The position numbers were made by a program, and so were the translations under genes. A model generated the notes under the pieces. The model saw nothing but the letters and a program-made list of their open reading frames with translations. It was not told the DNA's origin and made no database searches. This document shows, in pieces, positions 34,839-46,579 of a stretch of DNA of 64,000 nucleotides. Every line of letters begins with the position of its first letter. The first letter of the stretch is position 1. The stretch is taken from assembly GCA_963422465.1 (NCBI GenBank), contig OY730172.1:2852001-2916000 (forward strand), given 5' to 3'. This DNA comes from Lichina pygmaea (taxonomy: Eukaryota > Ascomycota > Lichinomycetes > Lichinales > Lichinaceae).

Positions 34839-35191
34839 TGTGACGAGGCAATAGCAGAACAATACTCAAGCCTAACTGATCCAGTAACCTTGACCTGACT
34901 TGGCTTGAGACTTGAGACTTGGATTGATGTACAAGATGAAAGACAAGGAAGGAAGAAAAAGAGAAAAGAAGAGACAAAGCTGAGGGAGCAGGAGAAGTTC
35001 TTATAGGCAGGGGATCAGGCAACAGTGGAGCAAACAGGCAACAGTGCAGATGGAACTTCCCAGCAAGGTGTGTGACTTGTGCCAGATATGCAACAAGGCA
35101 ATGGCAGAGCAAACAGGCAACAGTGCAGATGGAACTTCCCGGCAAGGTGCGTGACTTGTGCCAGATATGCAACTGGGCCAGAACCGTGACA
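34839..35191 (-). repeat. 3' LTR of the minus-strand Ty3-A element
   Basis: 353 bp. An extra copy of an approximately 80-bp segment (CAAACAGGCAACAG to GCCAGATATGCAAC) makes it longer than the 271-bp form. A polypurine-tract complement, TTACCCCCGTCCTT, adjoins at 35,192. Confidence 0.9.
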
Positions 35192-35264
35192 TTACCCCCG
35201 TCCTTCACATAGCGAACTCCTGTGAGCCTCAGGCCGCTCGTGGGCGTAGTTCCGTGGCCGTGGT

Positions 35265-35531
35265 TGTGACGAGGCAATAGCAGAGCAGAACTCAAGCCTA
35301 ACTGATCCAGTAACCTTGACCTGACTTGGCTTGAGACTTGAGACTTGGATTGATGTACAAGACGAAAGACAAGGAAGGAAAAGAGAAAAGAAGAAGAGAA
35401 GAAGCTGAGGGAGCAGGAGAAGTTCTTATAGGCAGGGGATACAGTGGAGCAAACAGGCAACAGTGCAGATGGAACTTCCTGGCACAGTGTGTGACTTGTG
35501 CCAGATATACAACTGGGCCAGAACTGTGACA
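35265..35531 (-). repeat. Solo LTR of Ty3-A inside a Ty3-A element
   Basis: 267 bp with no internal region attached, flanked by a 5-bp duplication GTGGT (35,260-35,264; 35,532-35,536). The interrupted sequence matches the intact stretch AAGGAAACCACAGCC near 11,412. The family's insertion followed by LTR-LTR recombination explains it. Confidence 0.9.
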
Positions 35532-38500
35532 GTGGTTTCCTTGGGTATTTCTCATGGAAGTTGTAGATGGTGTCTTTGGTGTTGTCAAGATGCTCAATAG
35601 GCTCTTCAGTGCCATCTTCAATTAGCCATCCAGACTATTTGACCAGGTACTTGAACTTCTGTCAAGATGTTGCTGGCTTGGAGTCCAGGATTTCTTCAAC
35701 CTGGAACTCTTCATCTGTGTCTTGACCAATGACAGGGCCAGGGTGTTCATTTGATTGGCCAGGGATAGGATTAGCAGGTGTCAGACGTAGAAGGGAAACG
35801 TGAAAGACAGGGTGGATCTTGAGAGTGTGTGGAAGTTCCAGATAGCAGGCACAGCTTCCAACTATCTTCAACACCTTGAATAGTCCAATCCACTTGTCGT
35901 CAAGCTTTTTGCATGGGTGGCATGTTCTGATATTCTTGGTATTCAGCCAAACAAGATCTCCAGTTTTATAGGATGGTGACAGGACTTGATGCAAATTGGT
36001 GGTGTGAGCTTGAGCTTCCTGGGATAGTCAGAGTTCAGCTTGCAACTGTTCCAGAATCTGCGTCATTTCTCCAGAGATTTCCATAGCATCTTGGTTGCAG
36101 GCTTCGCTCATAGGTGTGATGCTGAGCTGTGGATGGAACCCTTTGTTAGCAAAGAACAGTGACATGCCAGAGGAATCAGACTGGGAGTTGTTCTGCGTGA
36201 ACTCTGCCAGAGGAAGCCATTGGACCCAGTCATCTTGGAGATAGTTAACATAGGATCTCAGGTAGTGTTCAAGCTCCTGATTCTCTTGTTCTGTTTGACT
36301 ATCTGTCTCTGGGTGGTGTTCTGAGGATAGTTGTAGCATGACGTCAAGATGGGCACAGAGTGCTTTCCAGAATAAGCTGACAAACTGACCTCCTCTGTCT
36401 GAGACAATACTCCTGGGCAAGCCATGGGTACAGACAACAAACTGGATGAACATCCAGACAAGATGTGAGATTGTCATCTCAGCACATGGCACAAAGTGGT
36501 GTTCTTTGGTGAGACAGTCAGTGATGACCCAGATGTGCTTGGCACCAGGGAAGCAGGCATCTCTTGACTTGGGCAAGTCAGTAATGAAATCTATAGCCAG
36601 ATCCTGCCAACATTGCTGAGGTATGGGAAGAGACAGCAGCTCTCCTTGGTGATCATGGGCAGACTTTGCTGGAGAGCAGACATGACAATTCCTGATATAC
36701 TGCTGTATGATGTTCACCATCTTTGGCTAATAGTACCAACAAGACAGGAGATTGTGGGTCTTGGCAATCCCAGTGTGGCCAGCCATTGCTTGGTCATAGG
36801 CTTCTTAGAACAGGTGTAGGTGTAGCTCATCATTCTCAGAGATCCAGAGTCAGTTCTTATAGAAGAGACAGTTATTTTCCAAGCTGCAGTCTGAGAGAGA
36901 CACTTCTTGACTGTGCCTGACACTATCCCTTAGTATCTGTGACACTGTTGCCACTGGATCACCTTCAGCAAGGTTGTTATAGGCAGCTTGGATGATGTCT
37001 GAAAGAGGTGCAGCATCAGGTTCAGTGTCAACTGGTGCAGCTTCTGAACATCTCAGGATCTAGATAGGCTTGACTTGAACCTCTGAATGTGCAAGATTCT
37101 TGGGCTTGAGGACAACTTGCTCCATGAAGTCTTGACAGGGATCACTGTCTGACAGGAGGTCTTGGGAATGTTGAGTGAGGGTGTCAGCCTTGCACTGACT
37201 GCCTGGATGGTAGCTGATCTTGAAATTGAAGTGTGACAAGAACTCACTCCAACAGGCTTGACTGCAGGAAAGGCACTTTGACAACATGAAGTACTCCAAG
37301 TTCTTGTGATCAGAGATCACTTTGACAGGTTCTGGAGATTCTTCAAGCTCTGCTCACTATTCTTCAAAGGCACAGACAATTGCCAGCAACTCCTTGTTGT
37401 AGATCTTGTAGTTGTATTCTGCCGGCAGGTGGCAGTGTGACAAGAAGGCAACATGGCGTAGAACTCCTTCATGGTCTGGCTATGACAGGACACCACCAGA
37501 AACATAGTCAGAAGTGTCAGTCTCAACAACACACTCCTTCTCCAGATCAAAGTGCTGCAGGATAGGTGCAGTGCTGAACGCCTTCTTGATACTTTCAAAC
37601 AAGTGCTGCTCTGGGGTTTCCCACTTGAAGGCAACATTCTTCTTGGTCAGAGCTGTGAGTGGGGATGCAAGCTTGGCAAAGTCTTTGATGAACTGGCGGT
37701 AGAAGTTTGCAAAGGCAATGAAGCTCTGCACTTCCTTAAGACTGGCAGGAGGCTTCTACTCCTTGATGGCATCAGTCTTGGCTGAGTCCATACTCACAGA
37801 TCTGGATCAACTGTCTTCAGTGGCAGATTGAATGATGAGGCCAAGGTACTTGACTTGATGCACTTCAAAGTCGCACTTGGAGATGTCAACTTGCAGGCTT
37901 GCATCTTGTAGTTGACTGAGAACAAGCTTGACATGCTTCTGGTGTTCCTTGAGTGTCTGACTGTAGACAAGGATGTTATCCACATAGGCAGTGCCAAAGA
38001 CATCAAGGATGTCAGGTCCCAAAACATCATTGATGTAGTTCTGGAATGTGCTTGGAGTATTGGCAAGACCAAAGAGCATGACAAGGTGATTGTAGAGGCC
38101 TGAGTGTGTGCAGAACACAGTCTTCCATTCTTCAACTTCCTTCATCTGGATACAGTTGAAGGCACCAACAATGTCAAGCTTGGTGTCCCACACAACTTTG
38201 CAAAGCTGGTCCAACATCTCCCAGATCAGTGGGAGAGGGTAACAGTTCTTGATGGTGATGGTGTTGAGTGCTCTGTAGTCTACACAGAAACACAATCCAC
38301 CTTCTGGCTTCTTGACAAAGAGGACTGGTGCAGCAGTAGATGATGAAGATGCTTGAATGAAGTCCTTGTTCAGGTTCTCTGTCAGGTACTTCTTGAGAAC
38401 TTCGAGTTCTTCTCTGCTCATGCTGTACAGAGGTCCAGAGGGTGCCTGGGTTCCTGGTTCCATCTTGATCTTGTGGTCAACTCCTGGGTGTAGAGGAGGA

Positions 38501-39680
38501 AGCTTGTCAGCGTCATCCTTGCTGAAGACATCCAGGACCTTGTGGTACGGAGCAGGGAGAAGTGTGGCAGGATCCACACACTTCTTTAGCTTCAACACCT
38601 GCTTAATGTCTCTCAGAGAAACACTGAACATCTGGTGATCTGGCTTGGCAGCAAGGAGAGAAAATGTGGCAGCATTGATGGGGATTGGCGTGGCAGAAAG
38701 AGGCTTGGGATCCTGAGGCTTTCCAGCAGACATCTTGGCTTCAAGATCCAAAGAGATTGGATAGCCATTGTTTGACTTGAGGCATGCAGATCAGCAGTGA
38801 TCTGACTTGAACATGATTGAGGTGTTTGTCCAATCAATGTGTGGCCTGTGCTTCTGGAGCCATGGCATCCCCAGAATCACATCATAGTGAAGGCCAGGAG
38901 ACACAAAGAGAGAGACTTCTTCCTGGTGCACACCATGTGCTGTGGTCATGATTGTCTTGGTGAGATGTGTGGTTTGTGACGTCTTGCCATCGAACGATCG
39001 CAATGTGCGTGGGTAGGGGAGAGGTTCTTGGTGAAGAGATTACACAAAGGAAGCACCAATGCAGCCAATTGCTGAACAGCCAGAGTCAATAAGAGCATTG
39101 CACTTGAATTTCCCATCTAGGATACAAGGAAGAAACAAGCACTTGCTGTCCAATTGCTGGTCTGGAGACAGATAGCCAACATGGAGATCCTTTTCATGTC
39201 CTTGGGCACGATGATGACCAAGGACTACTTGTTTTCCGACTCTGGAGTAGTCTCAACAGTGGCAGACTTGGTGGTGGTTGTGGTGGTGGCAACAACAGGC
39301 ATGCTTTTCACTGGACAGAAGGTTGAGACAGGACCTTGGTTCCCACGGTAGAAGCAGAGGCCTTTGCTTCAGTGATGTTCTCACTCTTCTGGCGTCAGCT
39401 TAGAGTGGCTGAGATCCATGGTAGGACTTGGTGGCTGTGGCGTGAAGACTGGCTTGATAAACCCTGGACACAGAACTGAAGCTCCTGACTGTGGAACTGA
39501 GGCTTGGGTTTTTTTATTTTTATTTGATTCTTACACTGATAGTAGCTTTTAAGCCATGCAGATCTTCTAGCTAAGAGTGATTTTCTTCAGAAAATCTTTA
39601 GAGGAATAAAAACTGAGGACTGGGGGTGACTAGAGGATGTAGCAAAAGGAAATCTTGTAGTGACTGTAGAAAGAAGACTT

Positions 39681-42600
39681 CTAAATATTAGATTGTGAAT
39701 AGTGGAGTTTGAAAGCTAGATTAAACTGGTTCAGTCTTTTCAAAGACATGAACCAGTATAGAAACTTTTGTAGAAGCTCTGGGTTTGAAATAATAGAAGT
39801 GAAATCTTGAGAATTAAAAGAAGCTTGCTGTCTTTGACTTGAATAAAGAGAGCATGAAGAGGTGATATGTTTCACTGTCTCTTCTGCTTGACCACAGACA
39901 CATAAAGGGGTAGGAAAATCTGGAACTCCAGCTCTGAATAGAAAACTTGCCAGGCCAATTCTCCCAGTTCTGGTTTGTAGTAGTAGACTTGCCTCAGCTT
40001 TCTGTAGCTTTTTGTAGAGCTTCAGGTTGTTGTGGTGAGGCTTTTGACAAAACACCTGCCACCCAGAGTAGCTTCTTCTTTTCTTCTCCTCCTATTGGTT
40101 TTCCCACTCTTTAACAAAGAGTTTCTGTAGTTCTTTCTTTGAACTAGCCTGGTTAGTAGTTAATTGGTTTAACCAAGTGAACTTCCAATAGGGGGAGATA
40201 GTTGAGGATTCCTTTAAAGGTTTCTTCACAGAAGAGGCATAGTGAGAGATATTGGAAAAGATATTGTCCAGAAGTGTTTTCAGAGAGGAGGTTTGAATAG
40301 AAGAGAGAAAACAAGCTGTGCGAAATTTGAAATAGAGATCTAGTGGCAAAAGAAAAAGCTCACTCTCTAATAAGAAAGATGGAGTGGCTTTGAAGGCACC
40401 TCCAATAAGTCTCAGGCATTTGTTCTGGAATGTGCTAAGAGAAGAGATATTAGAAGATTTTCTTAGAGGATTGAACCAGATCCCCACAGCATAACTCAGT
40501 AAAGATCTGAGTATTGCAGTGTACACAAGACATGATGTGAGGACTGGGAAACCCCAAGTAGAATATGAAGTTCTAGAAAGAGAGGAAAGTGCTTTCTGAG
40601 CTTTTTGAAGAATAATTCTCTGGTGCTTATGCCAGTGGAGTTTTGCATCCAGGTACACTTCTAATACTCGCACTTCTTCTTTTGGTCTTAGAATCACATT
40701 CCCCAGTCTGAGCTTAAGCTGAAGATTGTCTGATCTTCTTCTGGAAAAATGAGGGGTGGCATAGTGTAGTGGGAAGCTGGTGAGAGTTTCCCACTACGTG
40801 GCACCCATGACCCGGAACTAGTGCTGTCAGGCCTGGAGAACCTGACTAAACTAGTCGTCAGTTTGAATCTGACCCACCCCACATTCTGCCACAAAAACCC
40901 CCAAGATTCATAGAACTTGTCTAAGATGTACTCCTTGCAAGATGTATGAAAACCCCCAAGAAATAGCTCACCCAATATCTGTCAAGATCCACAAAACCCT
41001 CATTACTGTGGTTTTCCTATTTCCCCTACGGGGTTTGGGGTTTTCCCACAGTACATACACTACAAACCACAGGGTGTACAGTAAATGTGTGAGGTCCCTG
41101 AGTCAAGTCTACCAGAGACAAAAATCCTTCAAGAAGTTCTGCTTGGCTTAACAGCCAAATCAGTGTAAGAATCAAATCAAAATCAAAAAAAAATCTGGAA
41201 GAATGAAGTATTTCATATTTCTCAGGAGAGAAGACTATTCCATGTCTTGCAGCCCATGATAGACATTTGAGGTGTGTGTTCTTCAACTTCAGAAGGTTGC
41301 TTTTTAGAGTGTCCAAATGCAAGCAGATTTGTATCATCTGCAAATCCCAGAGCAGAAACACCAGTGGAAGGAGAGTGTACAGTTTCATGAAGTTCAGAAA
41401 TATAAAATAGAAACAGAATAGGAGATAAAGAGGAACCTTGGGGAACTCCACAGTGAATAGGAATAGCAGAAGACTCAGAGTCATCAAACACAAGAGTGGT
41501 AGAACAACTGGTGCAGAAAGAGAGAATCCATGAAGATAGCCAGAGAGGAATTCCTTTTCTCTCTAGGATTTGTTGGAGGATCTTAGGTAGAACTCTGTCA
41601 TAGACTCCTGAGATATCCAGAGAAAGTAGAGATGCAACCATGCCTTCCTTCCAGACTTTTTCCACTTGGGAAGTTAGTAGGAAAAGTGCTGATTCAGTTG
41701 ATCTTCCTTTCCTGAAGCCCATCTGGATTTCTGGCAAAAGTCTAGCTTCTTCTGCTACCTTGCTTAGCCTGGTTGATGTAATAGCTTCCATCAGCTTGCC
41801 AGTTGTGTTTAGCAAAGCTATAGAGCACCAGGCTTTAGCTTGGTTATAGCATCCTTTACCAGGTTTTCTTAGACAGACTGTCTTTGCATTCTTGAACCTC
41901 TCTGGAAAGTATTCCAGTCTCCAGCATGTTGATGTGAGAACAGCCATAGCTTGGCAGAACTTGGAATCCAGAGCTTTCAGAAATCTATTTGGCAGCTTAT
42001 CTTTTCCCCGCTGCTGTGAAAGGTTTCTTTTTGTTCAGGATTTGTTCCACTTCTTCAGCAGTAACTTCCTGAGAGAGCTGGATCTCTGGAGTACTCTGGG
42101 AACTCTCTGTACTTGGTTCTGGAACAAGTGCTTTGGGGAAGAACTGGGCTGAGAATGCTTTTGTCTTCTCCTCAAAGCTTTTAGCTAGTCCTTCTTGTGT
42201 TTCCAAATCTGGGACCAGGGGAAGATCAGGAGTCCTGTTGGCTTTTGTTTTTCCCCACTTTGCAAGCTTCCAGAATTTTGAAGAACTGGCTAGCTCATGG
42301 ACTTGTTGTCTGAAGGTGGTCTGCTTTCCCTCTCTGACTGCTTTTTTCTTGTTCTTAGTTGCTTGCTCAAGGTCTTCTTGGGATGCCTGTCCTCTGAGAA
42401 CTTGTCTTCTTACTCTTCTTTCCTCTCTAACCTTGTTTTGGATGTCTTGGTTCCACCAGGGAACTGAGTGACCAGATTGCTTCTGGAGCTGTGTACATTT
42501 GCTTGCCACTTCTTGGAGAAAGTTGTCCAGGTACTCCAAGTACTTATCCACTTCATTCTTGTCTTGAAAGTAGGAAGGTAGCTGTAGCTTCTCACACTCT

Positions 42601-43376
42601 ACTCTTGCAAGGTTTGAGTCCAGTGTCTTCCAGTTCCTTTCTGGCTTCCAGGTTTTCCTTGGAGGATCCAGGTCCAGGCTAGTTAGTATAGGTCTGTGGT
42701 CAGACCCATGAAAGAACTGGAGAGCCACTTTAGAGAAAATCAGGGAGTTAGAAAGAGAAAAAGAAATAAAAGACAGATCAATTGCAGAACATGGTTTTTC
42801 TGAAAGAGATCTTGCTCTGGTGGGAGTAAAAGGTGCAATAGCTAAATCCAGATTTAAATCTTTCATTAGACTTTGGAACTTGTTCGCAGTATCAGAGTAC
42901 AGTCTTCTTTTCTTTGACCAGTCTGGGTGGTGGAGGTTTGAATCTGTGAGAAGAATATGTTGTCCTTGTGCTTGTAAAGCATTTTGGAGTAAACAGAGAA
43001 GAGCTTCTGATGCCTCTGTATAGTTTTCTTGACTTGATGGGGTAAAGTAAAGATTATGCACCCAAAGAGAAGTAGAAGAGTTTTCCAAGTAGATTTCAAG
43101 AGAAATAAAGTCTTTATTCCAGAAAGTAGGATGAAGAGAAGAGAGTTTCAGGTTTTTATTAATAAGAAAAAGTGTTCTACCAATCTCTGAACAGTAAAGA
43201 GGAAGAAAAGAAGAGAAAACAGTAGAGGTGCTTATCTCCAGGTGAGGGTTTTTCCAGAGTTCTTGAAGTGCAATAATGTCCACCTCTTGAAGAGCTGAGG
43301 TTGTTAGAAGTAGCTCTTGGACTGATTGGCTTTTTTGCACATTATACTGGAGAAGTGTGAGCTTTGAGTCTTTCAT
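39681..43376 (-). pseudogene. LINE copy D ORF2 (endonuclease / reverse transcriptase), broken
   Basis: Starts MKDSKLTLLQYN at 43,376. The ATG overlaps the ORF1 stop as ATGA. The apurinic-type endonuclease carries LQYN, ALQE, LTDSNLHHPDW and GSDHRP. The frame is open for 459 residues, then shifts at about 42,000 where an extra G follows GCAGC. Reverse transcriptase follows (GFRKGRSTESALFLL, HCGVPQGSSLSP, GFADDTNLLAFGHS) and shifts again near 41,306. A SINE separates the thumb, and a TAG replaces TGG near 40,092 (ENQ then stop, where copy E reads DQWEEKK). The C-terminal knuckle CVCGQAEETVKHITSSC is kept near 39,890. No RNase H domain was recognised. At least four lesions make it inactive. Confidence 0.85.
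40753..41193 (+). mobile_element. tRNA-derived SINE, copy 4
   Basis: Best copy for the tRNA fold: acceptor stem GGGGTGG with CCACCCC, A box TAGTGTAGTGGG, and a T arm GTCAG-TTTGAAT-CTGAC. It ends GTAAGAATCAAATCAAAATC plus A-rich sequence. The 13-bp target duplication TCTGGAAAAATGA (40,740-40,752) against 41,194-41,206 has one mismatch. It is inserted antisense to LINE copy D. Confidence 0.9.
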
Positions 43377-44767
43377 GTAGACATCTTATCTTCAAAGATC
43401 TTGAAAGAGTTGGCTGATACTTTTCCCTTATTATTTGTTGATCTTGCCCCAAGAGTTTGAACTTCTGGACAGCTTCCCCTGATTCTCTCTGAGCTTCTGG
43501 TTGGCTCAGCTGTTTTATGTTTTTTCCCCCCTGGGAGTGGCTGGGAGAAAGAGAAAGATGTAGCTGGAGATTGGGGTACTGGTGTCAGAGATGTAGAGAT
43601 TGGAATCTCATACTTCCCTGGGCGTGAAATCCAAGCTTCCCTGGCTCTCTTGGCTGCTTCCTGGCGTACTGGGCATGTGCTAGCCCAGGCTGGGTGAGAT
43701 CCCTGGCAATTGCAGCATTTTGGTTTCAGCAAGTTTTCAGGAATTGGGCATGCTCTCCTCTCATGTTGTCCACCACATACTCCACAGGCAGTTCTGTTCC
43801 TGCAGGCATGAGCTTGGTGGCTATAGCCAAAGCACTTGAAGCATTGTGCAATAACTGTGTTTGCCAGGAAGGGTTCCACTTCATGTAGTCTGTGTCCCAG
43901 CACTAGTCCATTCTCAATAAGAAGATTGGCCTGTTGGGGAGTAGAGAGATCCAGGTGGAGAGAGGTGACCTGTTTCTTTTGAGCTATGGATTTCTTGGAC
44001 CAATATGCTCTCAGAATAGTGATCTGTTTGCCAAGAGAAGGGTTGCTAGTCTGGATTTTTTTGCAGGTGTCCTCCACATTCTCTGGCTGGATATCTGCTG
44101 TTCTGACTCCATGAACCAGAACTGGGAATCTCTTGGGCTGGACTATTGCCTTTGTGTTGAAGATAGTTGCAGTCCAGGAGGAATCCTTTTCCAGAAAAAG
44201 CTTAGTTTCCTGGCACTCTGTGTGAATAAGAATATCCTCTGATGGGAGTTTTCTCACTGCCCTGATCTGTTTGTTATAAGGGCTTGGGAGTCTGTCTTGG
44301 AGAGCTTGGAAGAGCTGGACGTGGGTTCTGTTGGCCATGTCTGGAGTCTGGTGCCCAGAGTGTACCAGAATGTTTTTGAGAATTCTGGAAGCTAGTGGAA
44401 TTTGAGCAGAGGAAGTTTTTGCAGCTGCCTGTGCATAAGATGGTTTTGCCTCTTGTCTATCTAGACGTTTTTTGAGGTTTTCAAGCTTCTGGATAATCTT
44501 GTTGGTAATGCCAGAAGCTAGAGGTTGGACAGTGCTAGTCTGCAGCTCTGCAGAGAGTTTTTGCTTAAGGTTCTCCCAGCTTTTTCTGACTGGTTCTGGA
44601 ACTGGTTGGGTTTTCAGCCAGGAGTTAAGAAGTTCCCAGTCTTTCTCTATAGTACTTTCAGTGGTGGGAGGACTGGCTTGAGTGTTAGAGAGACTGGAAG
44701 CTGGTGTGGCTAGTGGTGCTCTGGGATTGGTTTCTAAAGAAGTGGGTTTTTTCTTTTTTAGTGTCAT
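43373..44767 (-). CDS. LINE copy D ORF1, gag-like RNA-binding protein, intact
   Basis: 464 residues from ATG at 44,767 (MTLKKKKPTSLET). The frame continues upstream, but this Met matches the basic N terminus seen in other copies. An N-terminal Thr/Pro/Ser-rich region and a probable helical segment (LENLKKRLDRQEAK) are followed by the domain around IRAVRKLPSEDILIHT and LHLDLSTPQQANLL. Three zinc knuckles follow at about residues 310-375: CFKCFGYSHQAHAC, CGVCGGQHERRAC and CCNCQGSHPAWASTC. It ends KIFEDKMST, its TGA overlapping the ORF2 start. It probably binds LINE RNA to form the transposition particle. It is the only ORF1 in the window without a visible lesion. Confidence 0.88.
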   Translation of the reverse strand: MTLKKKKPTSLETNPRAPLATPASSLSNTQASPPTTESTIEKDWELLNSWLKTQPVPEPVRKSWENLKQKLSAELQTSTVQPLASGITNKIIQKLENLKKRLDRQEAKPSYAQAAAKTSSAQIPLASRILKNILVHSGHQTPDMANRTHVQLFQALQDRLPSPYNKQIRAVRKLPSEDILIHTECQETKLFLEKDSSWTATIFNTKAIVQPKRFPVLVHGVRTADIQPENVEDTCKKIQTSNPSLGKQITILRAYWSKKSIAQKKQVTSLHLDLSTPQQANLLIENGLVLGHRLHEVEPFLANTVIAQCFKCFGYSHQAHACRNRTACGVCGGQHERRACPIPENLLKPKCCNCQGSHPAWASTCPVRQEAAKRAREAWISRPGKYEIPISTSLTPVPQSPATSFSFSQPLPGGKKHKTAEPTRSSERIRGSCPEVQTLGARSTNNKGKVSANSFKIFEDKMST

Positions 44768-46008
44768 GGTGGAGCTTGCTTGGCACAGGTTAACTGTTTC
44801 CAGTCTGTGAAGTAGTGCCAGAGAGAGAGGAGTCACCTGGTTTCCTAGCAGTAATAATCTAGTCCTGGGACCAGACCCCAAGACTAGACTTTCCTGGGCA
44901 GCTTATTCCAACTAAGCTCTGGGTAAAGCTAGGAGTATTTGCCTAGACTAGGGACCAGACCCCCTATCAAGACTTTCCTTGAGTCAAGGACTCTGCTAGC
45001 TCCAGAGTCAGTCAGACTCTAACCATTCCTCTTATCCTGAGACTCTCTCTCTCTGGTTGTGGCTGGATTGCTGGTTGAAGAAACAGATCATGGATTCCAA
45101 GATCACAACTTTTGACAATCAGGTGTGATTCTCAAAGGTGATGGGTTTTCACCTTAAGGTTTGGGTGGGTCAGGACAGGATGTCGGCTGTTTTCCAGAAC
45201 ATATGACAAATTGCTGTCTTTACCAAAAGTGATGGTCCTTGAACAGCATGGTTCTGGGAAGAGTTGTGAGGCTTGGGTGGGAGGTGCTTGACGTGGACAG
45301 TGAGAGTTGGCAGAAGTGGCACGCAACTGGTTGTCCTGCAGCTGGCATTCCTCAACAAGCTTCTGATAGCTGATGTCCTTGAGGTTGATTCTGAGAAGCT
45401 GCTTGGCAAGCTCTTCAGAGACAGTACATTGAAGATGGCACTTCAAGGCCTTGTTGTTGAAGTCTGTGTGTGGAGCATACTGATTGAACTCTGTGAAGAA
45501 CTCGGCAAAAGAACAGTTGGCCTGACGCAAGGTGATGAGCTTCCTCTGAGCTAGGAACTCTGGGTCTGGGTCAGAGAAGGTGTTCCAGAGATCTTGGATG
45601 ATGTTGTGCCAGTCAATGTACTGGCCAGCCGTGATCTTAGCTGAGATGTAGGACTGCACAGTGCCAGTCATGCGTGAAAAGACGTAGGCAATCCGTGATG
45701 TTTCCGTGGGGTACTGGTCAGTGTTGAGTGTCATCTTGAGTGACAGTGACATGATGAAGCTCTCAAGCTTCTCATGTGTGATTTCCGTGTTTCCACCATC
45801 GTCACTGAAGATCTCTGGGTCAGCAGTGTGTTCAGACTTGGACTTGGGAGTGGTGTTGGTAGCTTGAATTCACATGAACTCTGCAAACATGTTGTGAAGG
45901 AACTTGTTATTTCCAGCAACTGGCATGGCTTGGTCTGGTTGTTGAGACATGACAAGGACGTGAACATGGCTTGGTGAAGTGTGTTATGGTTGGGTTAGTC
46001 TTTTGTAG

Positions 46009-46361
46009 TGTGACAAGACAATAGCAGAACAGAACTCAAGCCTAACTGATCCAGTAACCTTGACCTGACTTGGCTTGAGACTTGAGACTTGGATTGATGT
46101 ACAAGATGAAAGACAAGGAAGGAAGAAAAAGAGAAAAGAAGAGAAGAAGCTGGGGGAGCAGGAGAGGTTCTTATAGGCAGGGGATCAGGCAACAGCGGAG
46201 CAAACAGGCAACAGTGCAGATGGAACTTCCCGGCAAGGTGCGTGACTTGTGCCAGATATGCAACAAGGCAATAGCAGAGCAAACAGGCAACAGTGCAGAT
46301 GGAACTTCCCGGCAAGGTGTGTGACTTGTGCCAGATATGCAACTGGGCCAGAACTGTGACA
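46009..46361 (-). repeat. 5' LTR of the minus-strand Ty3-A element
   Basis: 353 bp with the same internal duplication as the partner at 34,839-35,191, followed by CCAAC and then LINE copy B. Confidence 0.9.
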
Positions 46362-46579
46362 CCAACAAGATACAAAGCAGCCAGAACTGTCTGTCTAAGA
46401 AAACTCAACAAAGAATCTTACTGCCAAGCCAAAGTATGGAGGCTGATAGCTTTTCTTAACACAATTGGAAAGCTGATGGAAGCTATTGCAGCTACCAGAC
46501 TGAGTGAGCTGGCTGAGAAAGAAAATCTTTTACCAGATATCCAGATAGACTTCAGAAAAGAAAGATCAACTGAAGCAGC

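Larger units (their letters stand above)
39509..45266 (-). mobile_element. LINE copy D, near full-length reference copy
   Basis: The most complete LINE here: about 5.3 kb without its SINE. It is inserted in the gag of the minus-strand Ty3-A element with an 11-bp target-site duplication TGAGGCTTGGG (39,498-39,508; 45,267-45,277). On the minus strand it runs 5'UTR (45,266-44,768), ORF1 (intact), ORF2 (broken), 3'UTR, and a tail whose complement reads TTTTTATTTTTATTTGATTC. The long duplication and defined 3' tail are normal for target-primed reverse transcription. The internal SINE at 40,753-41,193 came later. Confidence 0.9.
34839..46361 (-). mobile_element. Ty3-A minus-strand element hosting a solo LTR and LINE copy D
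   Basis: A third Ty3-A family copy, reversed, in ORF2 of LINE copy B with a 5-bp duplication CCAAC (34,834-34,838; 46,362-46,366). Read on the minus strand: 5' LTR 46,009-46,361, gag 46,008-45,267, interruption by LINE copy D (39,509-45,266), remaining gag and protease to about 38,760, reverse transcriptase about 38,600-37,830, RNase H about 37,570-37,300, integrase about 36,780-36,060, chromodomain-like end to about 35,540, a solo LTR, and the 3' LTR 34,839-35,191. Both LTRs are 353 bp and share an internal duplication of about 80 bp, marking a sub-lineage distinct from the plus-strand copies. It is broken, with about a dozen interruptions plus the insertions. Confidence 0.9.
24643..46579 (+). 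mobile_element. LINE copy B, host of the large nested stack
   Basis: LINE sequence occurs in blocks: 5'UTR 24,643-24,981 and 25,446-25,478; more 5'UTR and ORF1 from 31,743 to about 33,363; ORF2 endonuclease and linker to 34,838; then start of reverse transcriptase 46,367-46,579. ORF1 retains CCHC-like sequence (YKCARFGHQAHTC near 32,880). ORF2 begins near 33,366 with the LLQYNMQKSQTCQ motif and passes LTDSNLYHPS. At 46,579 the LINE meets another Ty3-A LTR and does not resume in the window. Several stops interrupt both ORFs. The blocks are rejoined by the duplications of a SINE (12 bp), Ty3-B (ACAGG) and Ty3-A (CCAAC), so this LINE was in place first. Confidence 0.85.

Noticed and set aside
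34744-35460. A 238-codon minus-strand frame with Pro/Ser/Leu-rich sequence
   Set aside because: It reads across two Ty3-A LTRs and the LINE; the same chance peptide occurs at every LTR copy.
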